Below are positions 42,574 through 52,080 of a DNA stretch of 64,000 nucleotides, in pieces. This DNA is from Yarrowia lipolytica. Its lineage: Eukaryota > Ascomycota > Dipodascomycetes > Dipodascales. Position numbers and translations under genes: made by a program. The stretch is from NCBI RefSeq assembly GCF_001761485.1, contig NC_090775.1, positions 2,046,001 through 2,110,000 on the forward strand. The letters are read 5' to 3'. Position 1 is the first letter of the stretch; every line of letters starts with the position of its first letter. The notes below the pieces were generated by a model. That model had not been told where the DNA came from and searched no databases. It saw nothing but the letters and a program-made list of their open reading frames with translations.

Positions 42574-43756
42574 TTAATACTATTTTTCCAGCCCCAACTC
42601 CAGATGCGTATTCCAAAGAGTCTGGATGTGGAGATATTGAGTTTCGTATTTAGGTTTTGAGTATGCATAACGTTTGTATTTAAGGTTTTACTTCTAAAGT
42701 GATGCAGAATGATAGGTAGAAATAACGGGTCATTGTGACTTGTTCAAAGACATTTTTGGATCGCGTGAAATAAAAGTTGTTTCACCGGTATTTACAATAG
42801 CAGGGCCTCTATTATTTCTCTGACTGCACTCTTACTTGGCTGTTTAGGTCGTGATTCCTCTCTGCCACACCAAACCCAAAACTGACGATGACTTGCTGAC
42901 AAAACTGGTGCTTCAACCATGCATTGGTCCTCCATATCGTAGCGCCCAGTTGAGAACCAAGGTCAGATTTGCCCCATTCGACTGCGTTCTAAGGCATTTG
43001 TGAAACACTTCAGGGGTTTGTGGGGTTCGTGAGGTTGGTGTGGCCTGCTACTAGGTCTTGGGTATCATTGGAAACCGGTAAGAGCAGTAATACAGTACGA
43101 GTATAGTACATACAGTACATGTACAGTACAGGTATCACAGCTCTGTACTGGAGGTTCATATTGGTCATCACTTGATATACACCCTATTAGATCAATTTTC
43201 TTGTGTCTAAACCCTGATAACTCGTTCTGGCTCCCGCTATCACTCTTGCTTTTCCATGGATATCTAGTTCACCTCCCGCTATCACTCTTGCTTTTCCATG
43301 GATAGTACGATCAGGTGCTGAGACAATAATTATCAAGACAAGACTAGTCTGACCACTCAATATACATCGAAATATGTAGAATCGTGTTTCAGGTCTTACG
43401 CCCAGAATCTTCAATTCTGGTGACACATTAAGACGATCAGACAATGCATGTTGTGTATTGTGTCATTCGACGCCCTAAGGGATACTAAATAACTACAAAT
43501 TAGTGTGCATCTAGTAAGCATCAATGGATTCTTCGTTTTTGTTCCAATATTTTTATTTTTTATTTTTATTTTTTTATTTTTTTATTTTTTCATTCTAGGG
43601 AAATACATTATTTAATTTTTTCTAATTCTAATGATTCTTTACAGCTATACATCTACGTTATAGTAAGCCGGGATATTCTTTTATTTCAGTTTCTAAGATT
43701 AGTCATCGGAAGACACATGTCAGTGGCCTAAACAAAAAAAAATTTTGTCCTAAAAT
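42574..43756. other. Intergenic region with 42-bp duplication
   Basis: No supported gene. Contains tacagtacatgtacagtaca palindromic words (43105-43135), a 42-bp tandem duplication (43231-43304) and an AT-rich tract (43549-43600). Confidence 0.5.
43231..43304. repeat. Two-copy 42-bp tandem repeat
   Basis: A 32-base identical core starting ctcccgctatcactcttgct occurs at 43231 and again at 43273, separated by 10 different bases. Confidence 0.9.
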
Positions 43757-43838
43757 GGCATCCTGGCCGAGCGGTTAAGGCGAGAGATTAGAAATCTCTT
43801 GGGGTTTCCCCGCGTAGGTTCGAATCCTGCGGATGTCG
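43757..43838 (+). tRNA. tRNA-Ser (anticodon AGA)
   Basis: An 82-nt tRNA with the long variable arm of serine tRNAs (ttggggtttcccc). Acceptor GGCATCC with GGATGTC (one G-U), anticodon loop in GATTAGAAATC giving AGA, T arm GTAGG TTCGAAT CCTGC, discriminator G as expected for serine. A T5 run at 43844 follows. No intron. Confidence 0.93.
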
Positions 43839-44548
43839 CCATCTTTTTGCATTTTTGCCTCTCTATCAAATAGCTGTCGTGCCCGGTTATACAGTATGTA
43901 CAGTAATGAGTGTTTCTGCATCTGTCTTGCTGAAGGCTGTACTTTAACAGTACATACAGTAGCTTCTATTTTACTATAGCTTGGAATACAGATCATAACA
44001 CACCAAATGGAGACTCAGAATACCATTCAACGTTCTGGACGCGGTTCGGAACCCCGAACCGAGACGAAACCACCTCTGAGGCCTCCCTAACTAGCAACCG
44101 GTCCGCGATACACGAGCGCATGGCTGTAAATGGATGTTCCGAACCGCCCATGCAGGTATGTGGATCTTGTACTACAAGTAGTGCATCTTGTGCCTGTATT
44201 ATGTACAAGTACTTGTACAATGGCGATACACAACAGGACCGCCTGAGAATGTCACAAGGACAAAAGAATGAGCAAGAACCACTGTGATTCGGGCCGAGCA
44301 CACAGAAATCTCGGTGCCCAAACATTTGAGAGACGTGCATTCGTCATTCCGAGACAACATTACAGCTGATCAATTGACTTCATATACGACAAACCTCAAG
44401 TTTATTTTATATCTCTCACAGCAATCAAGTCAAAAGCCGATTTCTACTATAGTACAGTATGTACAGTTCAAGTACAATTCACAATTCACAATTCAAATCA
44501 ACAATCTATCTTGTTAGGATACATAAATAAAAGTAACCAAAGAGACGC
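43839..44548. other. Intergenic region downstream of TAL1
   Basis: No supported gene. Holds tacagtatgtacagta words (43892, 43951, 44455) and an imperfect dyad around ggttcggaaccccgaacc (44044-44061). Confidence 0.5.
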
Positions 44549-45766
44549 CTAAGCGGAGAGCTTGGTCTCAATGAGCTTGGAAAGGGTGACGGCGTCAGCA
44601 GCGAACTTTCGGATACCGTCGGAGAGCTTCTCGGTGGCCATCTGGTCCTCGTTAAAGTCTCGTCGGAAGATGGGCTCCTCGTCGAGGTAGGCCTTCTTCT
44701 CAATGTCCAGAGACTTGGCCTTGTCGGCGAACAGCTTCTGGGGGACGGGGTCGGTGGAGTTGAGCAGCTCCTCAAGCAGACCGGGGGAGATGGTCAGGAA
44801 GTCACAGCCAGCAAGCTCCTTGATCTCACCGGTGTTTCGGAAAGAAGCACCCATGACAATGGTCTTGTAGTCGAACTTCTTGTAGTAGTCGAAAATGTTC
44901 TTGACGGAGATGACACCGGGGTCCTCGGCAGCGTCGTAGGTCTTGCCGGTGGCGGCCTTGTGCCAGTCGAGGATTCGGCCAACAAAGGGAGAGATGAGGG
45001 TGACCTTGGCCTCAGCACAGGCAACGGCCTGGACGAAGGAGAAGAGAAGAGTCAGGTTACAGTGGATACCGTGCTTGGACTCGAGCTCCTTGGCAGCCTG
45101 GATACCCTCATAGGTGGAGGCGATCTTGATGAGGATTCGGTCAGAAGAAATGCCCTTGGCCTTGTAGAGGTCAATGAGCTGCAGAGCCTTCTTGATGGTG
45201 GCGTCCTTGTCGAAAGAGAGTCGGGCGTCGACCTCGGTGGAGACTCGACCGGGGACAATCTTGAGAATCTCGGAGCCGAACTCGATGAGCAGCTGGTCCA
45301 GAGCAATGTTGACCTGCTCCTTGGGGTCGGAGGACTTGGTCTTGGCGAAAGAAACGGCCTCGTCAATGAGCTTGGCGTACTCGGGCTTCTTGGAAGCGGC
45401 CAGGATCAGAGAGGGGTTGGTGGTGGCGTCCTGGGGCTTGTACTTGGCGATGGCTGGGTTAGATTGTGTTCAGAGGCAAACTCGTACAACTGCAATGGAG
45501 GCACCGGTAGCAGCGGACAGAGCAATCCGAAAAAGAGAAAGGCATGCGTTACTGGGTAACACAGACCCAATTGAGTCAATTGCCACTTGCCCTGCCAGCC
45601 TATCAATGCTGTGCGCGCCACATTACCATGTCGTGACATGACCAACCATTGTAACATCTGTCAATTGCGTCCCCGTCAGGATCAAATACTCACACTCGAA
45701 TTCACCAGTGTCGGTGACAACGGTGGTGCCGGCGGCCTTAAGCTGTTCAAGAGAGTTGGAAGACAT
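44549..45766 (-). CDS. TAL1: Transaldolase
   Basis: Two exons, 45694-45766 (24 codons plus one base) and 44549-45453, joined to give 325 residues. Cytosolic enzyme of the non-oxidative pentose phosphate pathway, exchanging a dihydroxyacetone unit between sedoheptulose 7-phosphate and glyceraldehyde 3-phosphate. Splicing gives [20 protein letters not shown], the conserved N-terminal block with the catalytic Asp region. The Schiff-base lysine is K134 in [19 protein letters not shown] and [11 protein letters not shown] are also present. Length fits yeast Tal1 (335 aa). Each exon alone lacks the other conserved half, so the intron is well supported. A TATA-like ctatatatgc lies about 65 bases before the ATG. 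Confidence 0.96.
45454..45693 (-). other. TAL1: TAL1 intron (240 nt)
   Basis: 5' site T|GTGAGTATTT and 3' end CTAACCCAG|CC, with the branch site fused to the acceptor. Removing it keeps the frame (978 nt total coding) and restores the family-conserved sequence across the joint. Confidence 0.93.
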
Positions 45767-45829
45767 TGTGTGTTTGTGTGTAATGTTGATACAGAAACAG
45801 AAATCAGAAGGAGGGTCCGAAGGGGGGGG

Positions 45830-45838
45830 CTATATATG
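45830..45838 (-). promoter_or_regulatory. TAL1: TATA-like element of TAL1
   Basis: tatatatgc/gcatatata about 65 bases upstream of the TAL1 ATG, just beyond a G-rich run (agggggggg). Confidence 0.4.
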
Positions 45839-48372
45839 CGTTATAATCGACAGCAAGGTTACTCTGTCGAACCGTATGGAACGCCCTTAGGGTTAGGGCA
45901 TCTTCCCCCAACAAGGTTCTGCGTGCTCACCAAATGCACGTGCATGTATATCTTATTGCGCAATGAGATCATAGTGCTCAGGGAGTGTGAGGGTGTGAGA
46001 AGAGCGTGGAAAGGGCGGCAAAGGAGGCAGAAGGGCCCAATACGCAGAAAGAAAAAGACTCGATTTTTCCGGTATTTTTCCGACGTCTTCTTTGTCGCTT
46101 TCTAACCAATTGGAGTGTCTCAAACGTCACACCTTGCAGTGTTTTTCATTACTACATCTGCCCCAATCTGCTGCTGACTGGGTTGCCAGTCAGAAATCTT
46201 CATCATACGAAGCAAGCAAGTGTAAGTGTTGATTTAATTAACATGGATGCGACGCGGTTCCGGGATACAGATTACGAGTAAAAAGGAGGGTCAGAAGATA
46301 AATGCCTCGTTTCTCCCTCGGCGCGCTGCGCCTGTGTCTCTCTCAATTGACGTTGTATTTTACAGCACCTTAGCGACCTCGGCATGACTCCAGTGACTCA
46401 TGCAGTTGGGACGTTCTGGACCCAATGTTGAGGTGTACTACTGGTAGTAGTAAATGTTTTTTTTTTCTTTCTTTTTTTTGTTTTAAAGAAAAAGAAAAAA
46501 GTCGTTCCAGAGCACGTCACCAACGTCAAAAGTGGAAACGGAGGACATACCAGGAGTATCCAATTCTCCATCTGTCAATGGCTCCTTTCAGAATCTCTCT
46601 ACCTCGTCTGCGAGCCTGCCACTGCCAGGTACCCACTCTGCCGTCAGATGATGCATCCGTCATCCACCACCTGAACAGTCAAACACCCAGACCTACGCAA
46701 CATGCTGACAAATGGTCCAAAAAGGAGGGGAAAAACACAAAGACACAAACGGAGCCACCTGCTTACACATCCATGGAACGTGACCTACTAGTTGTGACTT
46801 GAGACACCGTCCAGACCGTGTCTATTGGCCACAGTCCCAGCCACATGAGCATCTTGCCCTGCTTCGTCTCTCCATCGCCAAGTTAGACTTCGTTGAGGAC
46901 AGCACATCCAGAAACGTGTAGGAGGGCCAACTTTTGCAATTGTCTCTCGAATGAGACGAAAGTAGTACCATCGGAATCGCCTCGTCGTGCTGTTGCTCGG
47001 GATGTATTCGGTTTTCTCCTATCACCAATATCCGGCTCACTACACTGCCGTTGACAAAAAAGGAAAGGATCTACATCCTGCACCCGGCCAATCCTGACTA
47101 AACTCGAGCACCACGTTTGAGACGTACTACCAACGTTGTGACGTCAGGGGACCGGAGCGACGTGAATGGGCTCAGTACAACGAGACACTACACTTGAAAA
47201 ACGTGTTCGTGGGTGTATTGTGACGTCATTGCGAAAGGAATAACGGTGGTTTTCAACTCGCAGCAAGAGGGACATGATCTATAGTCCCGTCCGACGACAC
47301 GCGGCGGTTTCGAATTCCACCGATTAGACTGATTTTATCGATAACATAATCCTTCGCTCGCTATTTTTAAGCGAGTTGAATGTCTCTCAGTAGGTTATAA
47401 ACACACGCATTCATCGAGAAATATGATGAGAGTGGTCTTGTGCGGGAAGAAACAAGTCCCGGATGATGACAAGGCGGTTAGCCGATCATTCTGACATCCA
47501 ACGGTACCTGCTTTGGTCTCGTCTCCACCCCGATAAAAGAAGCTGAAAAAAGAAGTGGGCTCAGTTATCTATGCAACTCTATCCACTCACTGTTCAACGG
47601 CGTAAAAGCACGCGGCACGTTAATATACGAGTCTCATAGCAGCTTATTTGGTGACAATTGGGTCTCGGATGTCTCACTTTGCAGATATCACGTGATAGAT
47701 CACCATCCCCCCTCCACCATACTCGCAATCTCTTACCATCAACATGCACTCCGGTATCTTCCGAGAAATCCGAGAAACCGGCCCGTGAAGCCAACCATGT
47801 TAGTTGTTGGTTTCACACACAACCTGTGACACACATGGCGTCCAACAGAAACCGTTGGACCGCTCATTTTAGTGCAAAACACCAATTTCCCGCTACTCCG
47901 TTGAGTAGCCCGATTTCGCATATTTTTCCCGATATAAGGTTTAAAGCCGCATTTCGACAATGGCTTCTAGGAGAGCAAATATTGGTGTTAGGAACGAAAG
48001 GGAGTTGATAGTTGTATTTTCTGGGAATCTGGGTATCTAAAAATATATAATGTCACCTCCCAACTCCTGGACAACACCTGGATAACACGTCTTAACGTGA
48101 ATGTGTACCGAGCCAAAAATAAACTTCCATTTCACAAGAGTCATAGATTTTTTGATGTCCTCTGCAATAGTGAATATCGAGTCCATCAGAAAGCTATCAA
48201 TCGGAATAGAATGGTTAGACAAGTAGTTATCTTCATATAGTGTCTAGATGTGGCTACATCTACTTGCGATGCTTCTATATCCAGCCCAACATCCAAATAA
48301 AGTTTCGGGACGTGCTCGGCAAATTTCACATTTACTTCTGACCATCTTCAACTCGACTGGAGAGCCACGAAA
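45839..48372. other. Gene-poor 2.5 kb region between divergent genes
   Basis: TAL1 (-) and the carrier (+) diverge across this stretch. The plus frame 45587-46105 is partly antisense to TAL1 and its intron and is rejected. A T-rich/A-rich inverted pair occurs at 46456-46500. Otherwise no gene or repeat is supported. Confidence 0.5.
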
Positions 48373-49479
48373 ATGTCGCTGAAAATGCCCCAGGGCCAGC
48401 TGGCCGCGCCGCCCACGCTGTACAACTTCCCCGATACCTTTGCTTTTCTCAATAAGCTGAAGAAGAACGACACCATCCACAAGTACCGGACCTCCGTGGG
48501 TGCGACTATCGCTTCTCTCATTTCCACGACATCGACTTTCCCGCTCGACTCCATTAAAACCCGGCAGCAAACATACAACTACCGAGGTACGTTGCATGTC
48601 ATTTACGACACGTATCGCCATGAGGGTATCAAGGGATTCTACCGAGGTATCTGGGCTCCTCTGATTTCCACCAGTGTGGTGCGAACCATTGGTGCTTCTG
48701 TATACGCTGCTACGGTGCCCTTTTCGCGGGACTTCTGGTCGGTGCACTTTCAACTGCCGCCGGTTTTGCACGACCCTGAGCACGTCATGGTCGGTGACCA
48801 CCTGGACCATTTCCTGCTGCAGTCTTTCAAGATGACACTGCTGTACCTGGTACCTGGAGCCATTGCTGGAGCCAGTAGCACTTTGATTAGTGCCCCGTTC
48901 GAGTTCACCAAGCTCAGCTCACAGATTGAGGGACTGGTTGCCCGACAGCTGCAAGCCGCGGCCGAAAACAAGGGAGGCCACATCAACCAGCTGGACGGGT
49001 TCAAGCCCCATTCGGTCATGGAAACCGGAAAGGAGATTCTGCAACGTGCCGGAGTGCGAGGACTCTACTCTGGATACAAGTACCATCTTCTGCGAGACTC
49101 CATTTCCACAGGCTTCTACTTCACCACCTACGAGATTGCCAAGATTGTGGTGGCCCAAAAGATGTTTGGAAAGCAGTCGGAAACCATGCAGAACGTCGCC
49201 GTTGCCTTTGCCGGAGCCTGCGCCGGTATCGTGTCTTGGACTATTATCTTCCCCCTCGATACTCTCAAGTCTGTCTACCAGAAAAATGTTGTGGCTGCTG
49301 CCATGGCCCACAAGTACGGAGTGAAGTTGGACCTGAACAAGGACGCGGTCAAGATCAACAGAATTCGAGACCTGTTCCAGCGACGGCTCTACAAGGGTCT
49401 CGGAATCTCGTGCATCCGAACCGCCATTAACGGAGCCATTTTCTTCTCTGTTCTGGAGTACATCCGAAAGAGACTCTAA
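48373..49479 (+). CDS. Mitochondrial carrier family protein
   Basis: Predicted 368-residue SLC25-type inner-membrane transporter. The three signature motifs are FPLDSIKTRQQ (about 56-66), APFEFTKLSSQI (about 175-186) and FPLDTLKSVYQK (about 295-306). Conserved half-repeat ends are recognisable (GIKGFYRGIWAPLIST; GVRGLYSGYKYHLLRD; LYKGLGISCIRT). The second motif has lost the usual P-x-D/E-x-x-R pattern in part (PFEFTKLSSQ), as in some carboxylate-type or orphan fungal carriers (perhaps the yeast YFR045W group). The substrate cannot be told. The ATG at 48373 is preceded by ccacgaaa; another in-frame Met follows at codon 5. No intron. Confidence 0.8.
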   Translation: MSLKMPQGQLAAPPTLYNFPDTFAFLNKLKKNDTIHKYRTSVGATIASLISTTSTFPLDSIKTRQQTYNYRGTLHVIYDTYRHEGIKGFYRGIWAPLISTSVVRTIGASVYAATVPFSRDFWSVHFQLPPVLHDPEHVMVGDHLDHFLLQSFKMTLLYLVPGAIAGASSTLISAPFEFTKLSSQIEGLVARQLQAAAENKGGHINQLDGFKPHSVMETGKEILQRAGVRGLYSGYKYHLLRDSISTGFYFTTYEIAKIVVAQKMFGKQSETMQNVAVAFAGACAGIVSWTIIFPLDTLKSVYQKNVVAAAMAHKYGVKLDLNKDAVKINRIRDLFQRRLYKGLGISCIRTAINGAIFFSVLEYIRKRL

Positions 49480-49874
49480 GAGAAAGAGAGACAACACCAG
49501 TTCATCACACTGGTAACTGACGAACAAGAGACGTTAGTAGGAGTCTCAGCAATAGCTGAGACATGTAATTAGAATTATTAGAGATGATATATATATTTAT
49601 ACTGAATGAATTATGAGAGAATTGACGTTATGGAGGAGGTGGAAATAGGTGAGAGACAGCATAGCACATGTATATGCGATGTGAGGAAATGAAAGAACCT
49701 GACAGTAACAGACCCCGGACTACTCCAACTATCCAACTACACACACAGCCCATACTACAAATACTGTTAAACTATTGATGAACCTGAGACAACTGCTACC
49801 AGCCTTGGCTGCACCAAAACCAGTACGTTGTAACTGGCTGCTCTAAAACCATCCGATAAGCCTCGTCATTCCAC
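49480..49874. other. Convergent spacer between carrier and VMA4
   Basis: 395 bases that hold the 3' flanks of both genes, with an (at)n stretch at 49585-49598. No gene. Confidence 0.6.
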
Positions 49875-51116
49875 TTAATCAAAAAACTTTCTGGTGGGGG
49901 AAGGTCCGAAAATGTCGGTTCTGATGGCAGGAAGCTTCTCAATAAACAGAAGCTTGAGTCGCTCCTCAAGGGTGTTGTCGACGGAAATCTTCTTGGTACC
50001 GTTGAACACAATGACTCCTCCAGAAGACTCGGCGGGGAGAACCTCGTCGTCAAGCTTAACCTCGACCTTGGAGCCAGTCTCCTTCTCGTAGGCCTTGGAA
50101 ACAGCATCAAAAGTGCCCTTGGCGATATCCTGATCGGCCTTTCGGGCTCGGACGTAAATGACAGGCTCCAGGAGAGTGTAGGCTCCCTCGGTAATAAGAC
50201 CCTGCAGGACAGTGGTGTACTTAGACTTGTCCTTGGAGGCGTCCTTGAGCTGCTTGCCCGCAGCCTCGTAGTACTGATCCAGAACCTCCTGTCGGGCGCC
50301 AAGGACTCGGAGACGAGCCTTGTTGTTGATGGTAGACTTGGTGATCTGCTGCGACAGAGACTCCTGCTTAGCCTTGACGGCGTACTGGGTGTCGATGTTG
50401 GAGCTCTCAGCTCGCACGATGTTGGCCTTTTCAATCTCGTACTCCTCGTTGGCCTTCAGCTCGATTTCCTTGGCCTTCTCCTCGGCTTCTTTTTGGATGA
50501 AGTCGACCATCTTCCGGAGCTCTCCGGCAACCTGGGTTAGTATGGTGCGGGCAGAACCAATCCGTGGCAATCATTCACGGGCGGGGGGCTTCCACATATG
50601 ACGACTGACAGGCACAACAGAGGCCACAAACAGAGGCCACAATCAGAGGCCACAAACAGAAGACACAAACAGAGGCCACAAACAGAGGCCACAAACAGAG
50701 GCTACAAACAGAAGACACAAATAGATGTTTCCATAGACACCATATACTGCACAAGTCTGAAACACCCCAGACGTAGTAGGAGAACACAACAGTAGTTGGT
50801 AGACGAAGATGGCATATCACTGAGGTCACCCGAACAACTTTGGCATCTTTCCAACATGTGTCGTTGTCATGTGACAAAAATGTACACAAGACATGCGGCA
50901 CATGAATTGTCACATGTCTAGTACGCCAGTCAATCAACCACCAAGTCAATCCTTTCAATTGCGTCATTTGAATACCAGAATCTGTGTCTCCTCCCCACGT
51001 CCGTGTTTGTGTCACTCGTGGGCAACATGTCCATCCCTGATTGTGTTGGCTGTCGGTTTGTCATGCCCTTCTCCTTCCACTCTACTCACCTGATCATCGT
51101 TCAAAGCATGCGACAT
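49875..51116 (-). CDS. VMA4: V-type ATPase subunit E
   Basis: Two exons, 51090-51116 (MSHALNDDQ) and 49875-50531, giving 227 residues (yeast Vma4 is 233). Subunit E is part of the peripheral stalk of the vacuolar proton pump, tying V1 to Vo with subunit G. Exon 2 opens with VAGELRKMVDFIQKEAEEK, the N-terminal helix that pairs with subunit G; a long charged coiled coil follows (KAKEIELKANEEYEIEKANI), then the globular C-terminal domain (VRARKADQDIAKGTF; GGVIVFNGTKKISVDNTLEE; RLKLLFIEKLPAIRTDIFG). Without exon 1 the frame would start in intron sequence (MPRIGSARTIL), which has no counterpart in the family. The short exon and long intron are unusual. Confidence 0.95.
50532..51089 (-). other. VMA4: VMA4 intron (558 nt)
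   Basis: 5' site CAG|GTGAGTAG and 3' end CTAACCCAG|GTT, the same acceptor word as TAL1. It falls between codons 9 and 10 (phase 0) and contains an eight-unit 13-bp minisatellite. Confidence 0.93.
50618..50721. repeat. 13-bp minisatellite in VMA4 intron
   Basis: Eight units of cagaggccacaaa or close variants (cagaagacacaaa twice, one cagaggctacaaa), in perfect 13-bp phase. Confidence 0.93.
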
Positions 51117-52080
51117 TGTTGATATGTGTTTGGTGAATCCGACTGTGGGCTTGTGGTTGTGTTAGTATACAGCGAACGGAGCTGTGCGGTGCAAAGTGCG
51201 TGTGTTGGCTTGGTCGACGAACACTGGAGGTACGTTGCGTTATGCGCCCTTGTCGACGACATGATTCCAAAGTTAATTTGCTGAATAAGCACGAGAACTG
51301 TAACCGGGGTGACCGAGGAAGAGAGCAGAGAATGTTGATCGTGGATAAAAAATAGTGGACACGTGAGAAAAACATCCACGTTATAAATACCTGTTGAAAT
51401 GCTTGGTCTTATTTTTCTTTTATTTTTTTAGTTCAATTATTGAGAAAAATACAACTGTCGCACGGTATCTGTACAGGTAATACTTGCAAAACCGGAAACA
51501 GGGAAAGTCATAAAACAGTACATCTAGACATAATCAATCGTTTTATCTGGTAGGTATTTGTCGATATATTGGCTAAAACAATGAATAGCAGGGCTTTGGT
51601 ATTTTTCTAGTAGCTGCTTTGTCAGTTTTTTTTATTATTTAATTTTTGATTTGATTTTGATTTGATTTTGATTTGATTTTGATTTGATTTTGATTTGATT
51701 TGATTTTGATTTGATTATTGTTTAATTTCAAACTAATTTTGATCTAACTTTTATTTGCAAATAGTATCTTAATCCAATTGAACATAGCCATTAAAATGAG
51801 TAGAATCAACAGGAAAAGGACATCGTAATGTTTCAAAGACTCGAACAATCAGGTTTGTCTTCTTCTTGTTTCAACAAGCGCAGGACAGATGTCTATGAAC
51901 TGGTTTGGTTCCCGACAAAACTGCGAATGAAACAAATCAAGAAATGGGCGGTTATAACAAAGTACATCAAAAAGATAAAAAATACATCTCACAGGCTGAA
52001 TTATATTACACCGAAACTCGCTTTCATCAAGTCTACAACCGATGTACTCGATAAAACACGTTATAATCTATAAAAGACTC
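51117..52080. other. Region between VMA4 promoter and adhesin 3' end
   Basis: No supported gene. Holds the VMA4 upstream region, AT-rich sequence and an 11-bp minisatellite (51647-51716). An 81-codon plus frame (51828-52073) is basic and lacks a domain; not called. Confidence 0.5.
51647..51716. repeat. 11-bp minisatellite (gatttgatttt)n
   Basis: About six copies of gatttgatttt, one of them shortened to gatttgattt(gatt). Confidence 0.9.

Noticed and set aside
45587-46105. 172-codon plus-strand frame over the TAL1 start
   Set aside because: Antisense to TAL1 exon 1 and intron, with no domain; the tail is Arg/Lys-rich by composition.
50618-50721. CRISPR-like array
   Set aside because: Units are contiguous 13-mers without spacers, in a eukaryotic intron; the other tandem arrays in the window also lack unique spacers.
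50598-50795. Plus-strand frame of HKQRPQTEATNR repeats
   Set aside because: Produced by the 13-bp minisatellite in the VMA4 intron.
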